From Thiorhodospira sibirica ATCC 700588 (GTDB lineage: Bacteria; Pseudomonadota; Gammaproteobacteria; Ectothiorhodospirales; Ectothiorhodospiraceae), in contig NZ_MU255056.1 in assembly GCF_000227725.2 (NCBI RefSeq), positions 403,208-467,207 of the forward strand: DNA of 64,000 nt. The letters run 5' to 3'. Shown piece by piece: positions 8,101 to 19,000 of the stretch (within the stretch, counting starts at the first letter, position 1; each line of letters opens with the position of its first letter). The translations under genes and the position numbers were made by a program. Below the pieces are notes generated by a model. That model was not told the DNA's origin. It ran no database searches and saw nothing but the letters and a program-made list of their open reading frames with translations.

Positions 8101-9435
8101 ATGCTAGTTGAACGCTGGAACGATGCCGCCGGGGGCTTTCACCCGGCCAGTGCGGCCGATTATCTGCCCAAGGGCAAACTGCAGGAGGTGCAGTTACGCC
8201 GTCTGCGCGCCGTGGTTGAGCGGGCCTATGCCAATGTCGCCCTGGTGCGCGAGCGGATGCAGGCCGATGGGGTCCGACCAGATGACATCACGCAGCTCAG
8301 TGACATCGGGCGCCTGCCCTTTACCGTAAAAACCGATCTGCGCGATACCTACCCCTTCGGCCTGTTTGCCAGCCCGATGAGCGAGATTGTGCGCCTGCAT
8401 GCCTCCTCAGGCACCACCGGCAAGCCCATTGTCGTGGCCTATACCCGTGAGGATCTGGGCGTGTGGGCGGAGGTCATGACCCGCACCTTTGCCTGCTGTG
8501 GCCTGCATCGCGGCGATATCTTACAAAATGCCTTTGGCTATGGTTTATTTACCGGCGGTCTGGGCGCACATTATGGCGCCGAGGCCCTGGGCGCGACAGT
8601 GATTCCGGTGTCGGGCGGCAACACCGAGCGACAACTGATGGTGATGCAGGATTTCAACGTCACCGCAGTGTGTGCCACACCCAGCTATTTCATTCATGTG
8701 ATCGAACGCGCCACCGAAATGGGCATTGATCTGCGCACCTTGCCCTTGCACACCGGGATCTTCGGCGCCGAGCCCTGGAGTGATGTGATGCGCCAGCGCA
8801 TCGAAGAAGGCGCCGGGATCAAGGCTTATGACATCTACGGCTTATCCGAGATCATCGGCCCCGGCGTGGCCAGTGAATGCGAGGCGCAGCACGGCCTGCA
8901 TGTGTTTGAGGATCATTTTTATCCGGAAATCATCGACCCGGAAAGCGGCGAACCGCTGCCCGATGGCGCCGAAGGTGAGCTGGTTCTGACCACCTTAAGC
9001 AAGCAGGCGATGCCGGTGATCCGCTACCGTACCCGCGATATTACCCGCATCATTGCAGAACCCTGTCGCTGCGGGCGCAGCATTCGGCGGATTCAGCGCA
9101 TTGGGCGACGTTCGGATGATATGTTCATCATTCGCGGCGTCAATGTCTTTCCTTCACAGGTCGAAGCGGCGCTGCTGGCGGTGGAAGGCACCCTTCCGCA
9201 TTATCAGATCATCCTCACCCGGCAGGGCGGTCTGGATCAGATGACTGTCGAGGTCGAAGTGACCCCGGAGGTCTTCAGTGATAAAGTACGTGCCCTGGAA
9301 GATGTACGCACCAAGATTGCCAAGGCGATTGAGCATATTCTGGGCATCCGTGTCACCTTGCGTCTGGTTGAACCGCGCACCATTGCCCGCAGCGAAGGCA
9401 AAGCCCGCCGGGTCATTGATCAGCGTGAGATTTAA
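8101..9435 (+). CDS. paaK: Phenylacetate-CoA ligase family protein
   Basis: This AMP-forming enzyme is expected to convert phenylacetate or a related aryl acid to its CoA thioester. It has the adenylate-forming motif HASSGTTGKP, the DIYGLSEIIGPG region and the C-terminal YRTRDITRI and GRSDDMFIIRGVNVFPSQVE segments, in 444 residues as expected for PaaK. The ATG at 8101 is preferred because a strong AAGGGGGGAG ribosome site ends ten bases upstream; a TTG at 8074 lies before that site. It follows iorAB and precedes an ACT protein, an arrangement pointing to aryl pyruvate or aryl acetate metabolism. Confidence 0.9.
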   Translation: MLVERWNDAAGGFHPASAADYLPKGKLQEVQLRRLRAVVERAYANVALVRERMQADGVRPDDITQLSDIGRLPFTVKTDLRDTYPFGLFASPMSEIVRLHASSGTTGKPIVVAYTREDLGVWAEVMTRTFACCGLHRGDILQNAFGYGLFTGGLGAHYGAEALGATVIPVSGGNTERQLMVMQDFNVTAVCATPSYFIHVIERATEMGIDLRTLPLHTGIFGAEPWSDVMRQRIEEGAGIKAYDIYGLSEIIGPGVASECEAQHGLHVFEDHFYPEIIDPESGEPLPDGAEGELVLTTLSKQAMPVIRYRTRDITRIIAEPCRCGRSIRRIQRIGRRSDDMFIIRGVNVFPSQVEAALLAVEGTLPHYQIILTRQGGLDQMTVEVEVTPEVFSDKVRALEDVRTKIAKAIEHILGIRVTLRLVEPRTIARSEGKARRVIDQREI

Positions 9436-9456
9436 GAGAGTCACAGGAGAGCGTGC

Positions 9457-9897
9457 ATGAAGCTTCAACAACTGTCGGTATTTTTGGAAAATCGTCCGGG
9501 ACATCTGGCCGCGCCCTTGACCTTGCTGGCCCAGGAAGGCATCAATATCCTCAGCCTGTCGCTGGCGGATACCGCCCAATTTGGCATCCTGCGCATGATT
9601 GTGCGTGACTGGGAACGTGCCCATGCCATCCTGAAAAACGCCGAGTGGGTGGTCAATCTCACCGAGGTCGTGGCGGTGGATGTACAAGACCGCCCCGGCG
9701 GGCTGGCTGAGGTGTTGCAAAGTGCCGGTGATGTCGGGCTGAAAATCGAATATATGTATGCCTTTTCCATGCGGCGTGATCAGCGCGCTGCGCTCATTTT
9801 CCGCTTTGAAGACCCGGATCGTGCCATTGCTCACCTCAAAGCGCAGGGGCATCATGTGATTGAGGCCGAGGAGCTGTTTGCGGCGGTGGAAGGATAG
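9457..9897 (+). CDS. Tandem ACT domain protein
   Basis: The 146-residue protein consists of two ACT-like domains. The first begins QLSVFLENRPGHLAAPL and the second VQDRPGGLAEVLQSAGDVGL. ACT domains bind small ligands such as amino acids. Proteins of this type often sit beside paaK-like ligases, as here with a gap of 21 bp, so a ligand-sensing or allosteric role for the aryl acid pathway is likely by context. The ribosome site CAGGAG precedes the ATG. A palindromic repeat follows the stop codon. Confidence 0.85.
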   Translation: MKLQQLSVFLENRPGHLAAPLTLLAQEGINILSLSLADTAQFGILRMIVRDWERAHAILKNAEWVVNLTEVVAVDVQDRPGGLAEVLQSAGDVGLKIEYMYAFSMRRDQRAALIFRFEDPDRAIAHLKAQGHHVIEAEELFAAVEG

Positions 9898-9917
9898 GCC
9901 CTCAGCCTACGCTGCGT

Positions 9918-9940
9918 CGCGACACCGTTGCGGTGTCGCG
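9918..9940. repeat. Dispersed element, half copy D
   Basis: The hairpin CGCGACACCG/CGGTGTCGCG lies between the ACT gene and cheR. The upstream GTG start open for cheR (9933) falls inside it, which argues against that start. Confidence 0.7.
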
Positions 9941-9980
9941 GTGCGTTGAGCAGGCAACTATTTCATTAAGGCACAAACGG

Positions 9981-10853
9981 ATGGCAGCAACCGCCCCTAA
10001 CCCGATGTCTGAGCAAACCCCCTATGCCAGCACAAAAAATGAATTTGAGCTGACGGATAAAGACTTTGACTTTGTGGTGCGCTTTATTGCCGAACATGCG
10101 GGTATCTCGCTGACCCAGGCCAAGCGCCAGATGGTCTATGGGCGCTTGGTGCGCCGTCTGCGGGCCCTGGGGCTGCAACAGTTTTCCGATTATTGTGCCT
10201 TGCTGGAAGACCCCGACAGCGGTGAGGTGGAAAATTTCGTCAATGCCCTGACCACGAACCTGACGGCGTTTTTCCGTGAACCGCATCATTTTGAGTTTCT
10301 CGCCCAGGAACTCTTGCCCCGGCTGGTCAATGAGCGCCCCCAGCGGCGCATCCGGGTGTGGTCGGCAGGCTGTTCAACCGGCGAGGAGCCGTATTCACTG
10401 GCGATGGTACTGGCAGAGAACCTGCCCGCCAGTTGGGATATCCGCATTCTGGCCACCGATCTGGACTCCAATGTAATCAGTACAGCCTCTGCCGGGGTTT
10501 ATCCGCTGGAACGCCTGGGCAAGCTGGAAGCCGTGCGCATGAAGCGCTGGTTTTTGCAGGGCAAGGGGCGCAATACCGGCATGGTGAAGGTGCGCCCGGC
10601 GCTGCGCAAGCTGATCACCTTTCGGCAGCTCAACCTTTTAGGGAGCTGGCCGATGCAGCAAGCCTTTGATGTGATTTTTTGCCGCAACGTGGTGATTTAT
10701 TTTACCAAGGATACCCAGCGTGGCCTGTTCAACCGGTTTGCCGATCAGCTGCACCCGGAAGGACATCTGTTTGTCGGGCATTCCGAATCGCTGTTTAAGG
10801 TGTGTGAGCGTTTCCGTCCGCTGGGCGGTACCATCTATCAAAGAATTCTCTGA
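9981..10853 (+). CDS. cheR: Chemotaxis protein methyltransferase
   Basis: CheR methylates glutamates on chemoreceptors with S-adenosylmethionine. The N-terminal helical domain is at about residues 25-90. The SAM-binding domain follows with RVWSAGCSTGEEPYSLAM and ending FCRNVVIYF and VGHSESL. The length of 290 is normal. No C-terminal receptor-tether partner motif is needed or seen. A start at 9933 lies within a hairpin, so 9981 is preferred; 10005 is also possible. The stop overlaps the cheD start by one base (TGATG), so the two are translationally coupled. Confidence 0.9.
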   Translation: MAATAPNPMSEQTPYASTKNEFELTDKDFDFVVRFIAEHAGISLTQAKRQMVYGRLVRRLRALGLQQFSDYCALLEDPDSGEVENFVNALTTNLTAFFREPHHFEFLAQELLPRLVNERPQRRIRVWSAGCSTGEEPYSLAMVLAENLPASWDIRILATDLDSNVISTASAGVYPLERLGKLEAVRMKRWFLQGKGRNTGMVKVRPALRKLITFRQLNLLGSWPMQQAFDVIFCRNVVIYFTKDTQRGLFNRFADQLHPEGHLFVGHSESLFKVCERFRPLGGTIYQRIL

Positions 10854-11518
10854 TGAACCATCCGCCCAGCTTTGGCAGCCGCGTCAATCCCAATGAGCCG
10901 CTGCCGCCGGCACTCCCCGGTTATGAAAAAATCAACCGTTACTGGGATCGGCTGCATGAACATTATGCCGCAAAGATCCTTCCCGGCGAGTATTATGTCA
11001 CCAAAAACGCCGAGCTGATCACCACCGTCTTAGGCTCGTGTGTCTCGGCCTGTATTCGTGACCGTAAACTGGGGATTGGCGGCATGAATCATTTCATGTT
11101 GCCTCACAGTGAACGGGTGAATATCCATGACTGGGGCAGTTGTACCTGGTCGTCGGCTACCCGCTATGGCAGCTTTGCGATGGAGCGGCTGATCAACGAT
11201 ATTCTCAAGCATGGCGGGCGGCGTGAAAACCTGGAGGTCAAGCTGTTTGGCGGTGGCCGTATTCTGGCGCAGATGACCGATATCGGTCGTCAGAATATCA
11301 GTTTTGTGCGCGAATATGTGCGCGTTGAAGGCTTGAGCGTACTGGGTGAGGATCTGGGTGGCTTTCATCCGCGCAAGGTCGTGTTTTTCCCGCAAACCGG
11401 GCGGGTGCGCGTCAAACGCCTGCGTACCCTGCATAACGACACGATTATCCTGCGTGAAGTCGATTATATGGAAAAACTTGATGAAAAGCCGATTCAAGGC
11501 GAAGTTGAATTATTCTAA
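10853..11518 (+). CDS. cheD: Chemoreceptor glutamine deamidase
   Basis: CheD deamidates glutamines on methyl-accepting chemotaxis proteins. The catalytic Cys sits in TTVLGSCVSACI and the His in GGMNHFMLPH. The conserved KLFGGGRIL and the C-terminal RKVVFFPQTGRV segment are present. At 221 residues it is longer than the usual 160-200 because of an N-terminal extension of about 50 residues. It is coupled to cheR upstream and followed by cheB after nine bases. Confidence 0.93.
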   Translation: MNHPPSFGSRVNPNEPLPPALPGYEKINRYWDRLHEHYAAKILPGEYYVTKNAELITTVLGSCVSACIRDRKLGIGGMNHFMLPHSERVNIHDWGSCTWSSATRYGSFAMERLINDILKHGGRRENLEVKLFGGGRILAQMTDIGRQNISFVREYVRVEGLSVLGEDLGGFHPRKVVFFPQTGRVRVKRLRTLHNDTIILREVDYMEKLDEKPIQGEVELF

Positions 11519-11527
11519 GAGGGCTAT

Positions 11528-12601
11528 GTGGTTGTGAGGACCCCGATCCGTGTACTGATTGTTGATGATTCTGCCCTGATTCGTCGCCTGCTCACCGAGA
11601 TTTTGAGCAAGGCGGCAGATATTGAGGTCGTGGGCACCGCCACCGATCCCTATGTGGCCAGGGATCGCATCAAGCAGCTCAATCCTGATGTGTTGACCCT
11701 GGATGTGGAAATGCCGCGCATGGACGGCCTGACTTTTTTGCGCAATCTGATGCGGCTGCGGCCCATGCCGGTGGTGATGGTGTCTTCGCTGACGGAACAA
11801 GGCGCTGAAGTCACCATGCAGGCGCTGGAATTGGGGGCCATTGATTTTGTCACCAAGCCCAAGGTCGATGTGGCCCATTCCATCAATGATTATGCCGATG
11901 AACTGATCGAAAAAATCCGCACCGCCGCACGCGCCTCGGTACGCGCCCTGACCGCCCCGCACAGCCCCGCACCGCGCTATAGCGCCGATGCGGTCTTGCC
12001 CAAAGCCACCGCCAGCAAGCATTGGCGTACCACCGATCGCATTTTTGCCATCGGCGCTTCCACCGGCGGCACGGAGGCGATTAAAGAGGTATTATTAGGC
12101 CTGCCGCCGGATGCCCCCGGCACCGTGATTGCACAGCATATCCCCGCTGGATTTAGCGCCGCCTTTGCCGATCGCATGAACCGCCAGACCAATCTTACGG
12201 TCAAGGAGGCCGAAGATGGCGATGTGGTGCGTCCGGGTCATGTTTTCATCGCCCCCGGTGGGCGTCATCTGCTGCTGGCGCGTGATGGTGCCCGCTATAT
12301 CTGCCGCCTCAATGATGGCGAACCGGTGAACCGCCACCGTCCCAGTGTCGATGTCTTGTTTCGCTCCGTGGCACAGGCGGCCGGGATCAATGCCTGTGCG
12401 GCAATTCTGACCGGCATGGGCAATGACGGCGCGCAGGGCCTGAAAGAGTTGCATGACCTCGGCGTTTACACCGTGGCCCAGGATGAGGCTTCCAGCGTGG
12501 TCTGGGGCATGCCGGGCGAGGCAGTAAAACTCGGTGCCGTCAATGAGGTATTGCCGCTGCAGCGCGTGGCCACCGCCCTGCTCAAGGCGGTCAAGGCTTA
12601 A
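11528..12601 (+). CDS. cheB: Chemotaxis response regulator protein-glutamate methylesterase
   Basis: CheB removes methyl groups from chemoreceptors. The N-terminal receiver domain has [14 protein letters not shown] and the phosphoacceptor in [12 protein letters not shown]. The C-terminal esterase has the catalytic Ser in [13 protein letters not shown], His in [12 protein letters not shown] and Asp in [12 protein letters not shown]. The length of 357 is typical. It starts at GTG (11528), nine bases after cheD. No cheA, cheW or cheY lies in the window, so the phosphate donor is encoded elsewhere. Confidence 0.95.
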   Translation: MVVRTPIRVLIVDDSALIRRLLTEILSKAADIEVVGTATDPYVARDRIKQLNPDVLTLDVEMPRMDGLTFLRNLMRLRPMPVVMVSSLTEQGAEVTMQALELGAIDFVTKPKVDVAHSINDYADELIEKIRTAARASVRALTAPHSPAPRYSADAVLPKATASKHWRTTDRIFAIGASTGGTEAIKEVLLGLPPDAPGTVIAQHIPAGFSAAFADRMNRQTNLTVKEAEDGDVVRPGHVFIAPGGRHLLLARDGARYICRLNDGEPVNRHRPSVDVLFRSVAQAAGINACAAILTGMGNDGAQGLKELHDLGVYTVAQDEASSVVWGMPGEAVKLGAVNEVLPLQRVATALLKAVKA

Positions 12602-12711
12602 CCGCGTCGCACCCACGGTATGCCCCCGCGCAATGACGGGTGACACCTTTCCGGTATCGCGTTTATTCGGTAGCATGGCGAAACAGCCCAAAACAAAGGT
12701 CTTAGGTCTAC

Positions 12712-13878
12712 ATGGATAAAAGCAATACACAGTGCCTGTTATGGAGCTGGATCGCCTTGGTATTAGCGGCAAGTATCGGCGTAATGGCCCTATTGGCATT
12801 TAATTGGTTGCAAGTTGGTATTAGTCTATTACTTTTGGCGGCCTTAACCCTGGCCTTGCGCCGTCAGGCGGACCCCGAATGTCACCATCAGAGCGCCCAG
12901 CAGGTGCACGAGGAACAGCAGGAACGCCGTTTGTGTATGGCCACACTCAACAGCCTTGATGCCGCGCTGGGGGAAGAAGTCAAGGAAATCGAGGCCGATA
13001 TTGCCTCGGTACGCGGGATGCTCATCGATGCAGTGCGTGAATTATCCACCAGTTTTAATCGTCTGCACGAGCTGAGCAGTCGCCAGGCCAGCATTGTGAT
13101 GGACGGCTTGCAGGCCGAAAACCACGAAGGCCACACGCATTCTAACTTCATGAGCGCCTTTGCCCAGGAATCCGCCGATGTCTTGCAGGATTTTGTCGAT
13201 ATGCTGGTACAGGTCAGTAAACTCAGCGTGCAAACTGCCCACCAGATGGATGATATGCTGACGCACATTAACGGCATCTTTCATTTGCTGGAGCAATCCC
13301 GCAACCTGGCCGAACAAACCAATCTGCTGGCGCTCAATGCCAGCATTGAGGCGGCGCGCGCTGGCGAGGCCGGGCGCGGTTTTGCCGTGGTTGCCGATGA
13401 GGTGCGCAAACTGTCTGCGCATTCCAATGCTTTTAATGAGAAAATCAAGGTGAGCGTGGATGAGGCGCGCCGCTCCGTGGCGGAAATGCAAAAATCGGTT
13501 CATGCCATTGCCTCGCAGGATATGAATTCTGTTTTGCGCGAAAAAGAACGCATCCAGAAAAGCTTTGATCTGGCCGAACAGATGACCCAACGGGTGGACA
13601 ACAGCCTTAACGAGATTCAGGAAGTCGGCCATGAGCTCGACCAAGCTGTAGCCGATGCGGTGCGCGCCTTGCAGTTTGAAGATATGTCCACCCAATCGCT
13701 GGCCTGCGCCGCCCGCAGCATTGAGCGCATAAAATTACTGCGTACCGCCCTGGCCAATAGCGCCGATGATCACAGCCTGTCACAGCAGATCGAGGATTAC
13801 CGTACACTGTGGAAAAATGAGCGCCACAAACCGGTGTCACAAAAAAACATGGATCAAGGTTCGGTAGAATTATTTTAG
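12712..13878 (+). CDS. Small methyl-accepting chemotaxis-type transducer
   Basis: This is a 388-residue receptor-like protein. Two closely spaced N-terminal membrane segments (about residues 9-31 and 33-50) leave essentially no periplasmic domain. A long coiled coil follows, with the highly conserved signalling tip around [21 protein letters not shown] and VADEVRKLS. No HAMP or ligand-binding domain is visible. It may sense membrane or cytoplasmic cues, or act with another sensor. It follows cheB by 110 bp holding a degenerate palindrome. The C-terminus ends GSVELF, close to the cheD C-terminus GEVELF. Confidence 0.88.
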   Translation: MDKSNTQCLLWSWIALVLAASIGVMALLAFNWLQVGISLLLLAALTLALRRQADPECHHQSAQQVHEEQQERRLCMATLNSLDAALGEEVKEIEADIASVRGMLIDAVRELSTSFNRLHELSSRQASIVMDGLQAENHEGHTHSNFMSAFAQESADVLQDFVDMLVQVSKLSVQTAHQMDDMLTHINGIFHLLEQSRNLAEQTNLLALNASIEAARAGEAGRGFAVVADEVRKLSAHSNAFNEKIKVSVDEARRSVAEMQKSVHAIASQDMNSVLREKERIQKSFDLAEQMTQRVDNSLNEIQEVGHELDQAVADAVRALQFEDMSTQSLACAARSIERIKLLRTALANSADDHSLSQQIEDYRTLWKNERHKPVSQKNMDQGSVELF

Positions 13879-13927
13879 GTAGCGTAGCATCCGCTTTTTT
13901 CAACACAGAACAGACGAGTATGAATAG

Positions 13928-14233
13928 ATGAGCATTGAACGTAGAGTGGAAGACAACGGCAAGCGTCTTGTCATCGTGATTCAGGGGCGTTTTGATTTTT
14001 CCCAGCACAAGGCTTTTCGCGATGCCTACAAAGAACAAACGGGCAAAGTCCACGAGTATCTGATTGACCTAAGCGGTGCCAGCTATCTGGACAGCTCCGC
14101 CCTGGGAATGCTTTTGCTGCTGCGTGAGCGCGCCGGCGATGAAAATGCCAAGGTGTCCATCAAAGGGGCGACCTCCGAGGTGCGCCGGGTCCTGGATATC
14201 GCCAACTTTGGCCGTCTGTTTACGATTCTTTGA
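13928..14233 (+). CDS. STAS domain anti-sigma factor antagonist
   Basis: This single STAS domain of 101 residues resembles SpoIIAA, RsbV and HsbA. The conserved segment YLDSSALGMLLLL carries the Ser that anti-sigma kinases phosphorylate. The next gene encodes a receiver/PP2C/HATPase protein and its start overlaps this stop, so the pair is the classical partner-switching couple: the phosphatase or kinase controls the phosphorylation of this protein. In gammaproteobacteria such pairs tune biofilm or motility outputs, which fits the chemosensory setting. The final target is unknown. Confidence 0.92.
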   Translation: MSIERRVEDNGKRLVIVIQGRFDFSQHKAFRDAYKEQTGKVHEYLIDLSGASYLDSSALGMLLLLRERAGDENAKVSIKGATSEVRRVLDIANFGRLFTIL

Positions 14234-15987
14234 GCAAGCCTGTGCAGCCATCAACCACGCATCCCACTCCTGAAATGTCCGCAAAAGCGCCACGCGGCAC
14301 GGCGATGATCGTTGACGATGAGGCTACCAATCGTCGTTTATTGGGCGCTGTGCTGGTGCGCGAGGGATTTCATTGTCTGCATGCAGCCGATGGGGAAGAG
14401 GCCCTGGCAATTTTCACCCAGCAAACCCCAGACATTATCTTCATGGATGTGATGATGCCTGGCATCGACGGCTATGAAACCACGCGGCGCATTCGTGAGG
14501 TGCTGTGCGGGCGGTTTATTCCGATCATCTTTCTCACCGCCTTAAGTGATGAGCAATCGCTGGTGCGCTGTATTGAGGCCGGCGGGGATGACTTTATCTC
14601 CAAACCCTTTAATCTGGCGATTCTCAAGGCGCGCATCGCTTCCATGGAGCGAGTGCGCGACCTCTACCGCCATCTGGAATCGCAGCATGTTGAACTCAGT
14701 CAGCGCTATTCGCGTGAACAGCAGGAACAGGCCCTGGCGGAGCGGATTTTCAGCCATGTAGTGGGTACCCGTAATGTCGCCGTTGAATCACTGGGTTTTT
14801 TGCAGCGGGCGGCAGACACCTTTTGCGGGGACTTGATTTTAACCGCGCACTTGCCCGATGGCGGCTTGCGCATTCTGGTGGCCGATTTTACCGGGCACGG
14901 ACTGGCGGCGGCGATTGGCGCCATGCCGGTGGCCGAGATCTTTCATGCGATGAGCGCCAAGGGGGTTGATGATCTGCTGCTGTTGGCCGAGCTTAATCGC
15001 AAACTCCACACCCTGCTCCCCGCAGACCGCTTTATGGCGGCTTGTCTGGTCTCCATCCCTGCTGATTTGCATGAATTACGCCTGTGGAATGGCGGTATGC
15101 CCCCTGCCCTGCTGGTCACTGCCCAGGGTTTGCAGGAATTTCACGCCAAGGCACTGCCGCTGGGCATTCTTGCGGAGCCCCCGGAAAAAGACAGCCTGAT
15201 GCAGATTCCACTCAAAGGCGGAGAACGCCTGCTGCTGATGAGTGATGGCGTGCTGGAAGCGGTCGATGCGCAGGAACGGCTCTTTGTCGATACCACCTTC
15301 GATGGTCTTAAACAAGCGCTGGCCTCCAAGGAGGCGATGCTGCCTGCCTTGATTCATGCGCTGGATCAGCATTGCGGCCATACCGTGCAAAGCGACGACA
15401 TCACCGCCCTGGAAATCCCGATTGGCACCGACCTGATCAATCTCCCCGAAAAACACGAAAGGCATCACGCCCCCCCCCCCGGACAGGGAAGTTGGCATTG
15501 GTCTTTGGAGCTGTGTGACAGTTATCTGGGCGCGATGTCCTCGTTACAGGGCGCATTGGGTTCGCTCAAACTGCTCGACGGGCTGGAACCACATATCGGC
15601 GCGTTGGAAATCATCATCTCAGAGCTGTATACCAATGCGCTGGAACATGGCGTCCTGGGACTGGATTCGGCGATGAAATCCACCTCCAACGGCTTTGAAC
15701 TGTACTATACCGAGCGCGCCAAACGCCTGCAGCAAGGCGTCAAGGGCTGTGTATTCATCGAACTGATTTATGAGCCGGTTGCTGCAGGGGGCTGCGTGAA
15801 GATTCGTCTGCGCGACTCAGGGCCTGGTTTTGCCGTCACGCAAGGGGGTTTCCCGGCACAAAACCTCAACCAGACCCCGGATGCCAAGCGCCCGTGGGGG
15901 CGGGGTATCACCCTGGTGCGCAGTCTTTGTGAATCCATTCATTACAACCAGCAAGGCAACGAAGTGGAAGCGGTGTATCGCTGGTAA
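14230..15987 (+). CDS. Receiver / PP2C phosphatase / HATPase partner-switch regulator
   Basis: This 585-residue fusion contains three domains. A receiver occupies about residues 24-140 (MIVDDEATNRRLL, phosphoacceptor in IFMDVMMPGIDG, Lys in DDFISKPF). A SpoIIE-type PP2C phosphatase occupies about 190-400 (FCGDLI, VADFTGHGLAAAIG, LLMSDGVLEAVD). An HATPase anti-sigma kinase domain follows from about 430 (ISELYTNALEHGVL, GRGITLVRSLC). It resembles HsbR-type regulators that can both phosphorylate and dephosphorylate a STAS partner, here encoded immediately upstream. An 11-C tract at 15470-15480 lies exactly in the linker between phosphatase and kinase. The start is TTG at 14230, overlapping the STAS stop, or ATG at 14275. 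Confidence 0.9.
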   Translation: MSKPVQPSTTHPTPEMSAKAPRGTAMIVDDEATNRRLLGAVLVREGFHCLHAADGEEALAIFTQQTPDIIFMDVMMPGIDGYETTRRIREVLCGRFIPIIFLTALSDEQSLVRCIEAGGDDFISKPFNLAILKARIASMERVRDLYRHLESQHVELSQRYSREQQEQALAERIFSHVVGTRNVAVESLGFLQRAADTFCGDLILTAHLPDGGLRILVADFTGHGLAAAIGAMPVAEIFHAMSAKGVDDLLLLAELNRKLHTLLPADRFMAACLVSIPADLHELRLWNGGMPPALLVTAQGLQEFHAKALPLGILAEPPEKDSLMQIPLKGGERLLLMSDGVLEAVDAQERLFVDTTFDGLKQALASKEAMLPALIHALDQHCGHTVQSDDITALEIPIGTDLINLPEKHERHHAPPPGQGSWHWSLELCDSYLGAMSSLQGALGSLKLLDGLEPHIGALEIIISELYTNALEHGVLGLDSAMKSTSNGFELYYTERAKRLQQGVKGCVFIELIYEPVAAGGCVKIRLRDSGPGFAVTQGGFPAQNLNQTPDAKRPWGRGITLVRSLCESIHYNQQGNEVEAVYRW

Positions 15988-16066
15988 GTGCCGCTTATAG
16001 GCCCGCGCCCATAACGGCCATGAGGTAGTAAATTCCATCATTTTTAAGACTTAAATTGAGACCCCT

Positions 16067-19000
16067 TTGACGACGCAGCATCTTGAGGCTTTAGGGCTTG
16101 TTTCCCTGTTGGCAACCCCCGAGGAACTGGAAAAAATCCTCGGGGCGCATGTGCTGGTGAGTATCACCGATGCTGCAGGGACGATAACCTATGTCAATCA
16201 GCGCTTTTGCGAGACTAGCGGCTATGCGGCTGCCGAGATACTGGGTCAGAATCATCGCTGCCTGCAATCCGGCCAACATGCCAAGGAATTTTACGCGCAG
16301 TTGTGGGCTGACATCAGCAGCGGCGTCATCTGGCAGGGCGAGCTGTGTAACCGGCACCGCGATGGTGCGCTGTTATGGCTACAGACCACCATCGTACCGC
16401 GCCGGAATGCGCAGCAAAATATCACGCATTATATCGCCCTGAGCACCGATGTCTCACACATTCGCCGAAGCGAGGCCACCTTAAGCTGTCAACGCCGCGC
16501 CCTGAATGCCATCCCCGATAGCATTGCCATTGCCGATGCCAGCGACCCGGAGATGCCGCTGGTCTATATCAACCAAGCCTTTGAGCAACTCACCGGCTAT
16601 CGTCGTGAAGAGATTCTGGGGAAAAACTGTCGTTTCCTGCAGGCCGACGATACCGAACAAACCGCCTTAGACGTCTTGCGCCAGGCGCTGCATGAAGGCA
16701 AACCCAGCAAAACGCTGCTGCGTAATTACCGCAAGGATGGCACGCCTTTCTGGAATCAGCTCAGCATCACCCCGGTGCGTAATGAAACCGGCACCATCAC
16801 CCACTTTGTCGGCATCCAAAACGATGTCACCGAGCACTTAGAAACCCAGCAGGCCCTGGACGCCGAACGCCATTTTATTGAAGCCGCCATCAATGCCATT
16901 CCCGCCCTGTTTTTTGTCATTGACCGTGCCGGAAACCTGCTCAAAAGCAATGAACAGTTAAGTCGTGTCACCGGCTACAGTGCGGCTGAGCTGAGCCGTA
17001 TGACACTACAGACCCTGTTTGCGCCCGCTGATGTCGCGTGTATTGAAAAATGCATTCAGCAAGGCTTTGAGAAAGGCTATGCCTCCACCGAGGCCGATTT
17101 ACTCACCCGGGAAGGCGAGGCCATCTCCTTTTATTTTCAGGGTGTGGTCTTTGAATCCAATGGCGAGCAATGCCTGATCAGCACCGGCACTGATCTGACG
17201 CCCTATCAACGCACCCTGCAGCGCCTGGAAGAAAGTGAAGAGCGCCTGCGCCGCAGTCAACGCTATGCCCATATCGCCACCTGGGAATGGGATATTCTCC
17301 ACGGCTCTTTTTACTGGTCGGAATTGATGCCGGCCTTGCTGGGCTTGCCGCTGGAAAGCCACAAGTCGTCCTTTGAGCGCTTTATCAGCGCCGTCCATGC
17401 CGAGGATCGTCCCCGCGTACTGGCGGCCATTGATGCTGCGGTTGAGCAAAAAGCCAAATACGATATTGAATACCGCTGCGTCTGGCCCGATGGCAGTATT
17501 CATTGGCTGTCATTGCGCGGTGCCGTGGAGCTGGATACGCAGGGCCGGGCGATTAAAATGGCGGGGATTGCGCAGGATTTCACCGCATTGCGCCAGGCAC
17601 AAACCTCAGAAAAACAGGCCAACAAACTGGCGCAGTCCACCATAGATGCCTTGCGGGCGCATATCTGCGTCCTTGATGAGCGGGGGCGCATTATCACCGT
17701 CAACCGTTCCTGGCGCGAACACGCGATGATGACCGGCTTTAATGCCGGTCTGTGCTGGGACGGGGTGGATTATCTGGCCATTTGTGAGGCCACCGAAGGC
17801 CCGCACCGCGACGATGCACTGCGCATTGCCCGAGGCATTCGGGCGGTGTTGAGCGGTGCCCTCAATAGCTATGAAACCGAATACATCCTGCCCGATCCGC
17901 TGCAGGGCTATTATTTTCTGGTGCGCATCACCCCCCTGGATGACCAGCATTCCGGGCGCCGCTATGCGGTGCTGTCACATCAAGACATCACCCAGCGCAA
18001 GCTCAGCGAAGTGGCAATGCAGGAGGCAAAAGAAGAGGCCGAGCGCGCCAATCAGGCTAAATCGGAATTTTTATCGCGCATGAGCCATGAGCTGCGTACC
18101 CCGATGAATGCCATTTTAGGTTTTGCCCAGCTGCTGGAATATGACAACACCCTGGGCGAGGAACAGCAGGATAATCTGCAGGAAATCCTCAAGGCCGGAC
18201 GGCATCTGCTGGAACTGATCAACGAGGTGCTGGATCTGGCCAAGGTCGAGGCCGGGCGCGTGGATCTGTCGCTGGAAGCGGTGCCGTGTCCGGATCTGGT
18301 GGATGAGTGCGTGATGCTGGTGCAGCCGCTGGCAGAACAGCAGGGCGTGCGTCTGGAGGTTGAGCCCTTTACCGAACGTATGGTGCTGGCCGATCGGATG
18401 CGCCTTAAGCAGGTGGTGATCAACCTGCTGTCCAATGCCATCAAATACAATCGCAAACAGGGCTGGGTCTTGATTCGCCCGGTAAGCAGCGCCTCATCCA
18501 AACAGGTGGTTCGTCTGGAGGTCAGCGACAGTGGTGTCGGTATCCGGCCAGATCGGCAGGCCGAGATTTTTCAACCGTTTAACCGCCTGGGCGCGGAAAT
18601 CAGTGGGGTGGAAGGCACTGGTATCGGGCTGGTCATCAGCAAGCGCCTGATTGAAATGATGGGCGGCGAAATCGGTTTTTCCAGTCTGCCCGGCAAAGGC
18701 TCCACCTTCTGGATTGAATTGCCCATCGCCCAGGCGCCGCCCAATGAAACGGCAGAGCTGGCGGTACCGGTTGAAGATATGGAGTGGGAAAATGACCTTG
18801 ATCCCGACTCCTTGCACATTGTTTTGCACATCGAAGACAATCCCTCGAATCTGAAGCTGATTGCCCATGTCCTCACCCTGCGCCCGCAAATCCGCTTGTT
18901 GCAGGCACCGACTCCAGGGCTGGGGCTGGAGCTGGCGACCATTCACCGCCCGGATCTCATCTTGCTGGACATCAACATGCCAGGTCTGGATGGCTATGGG

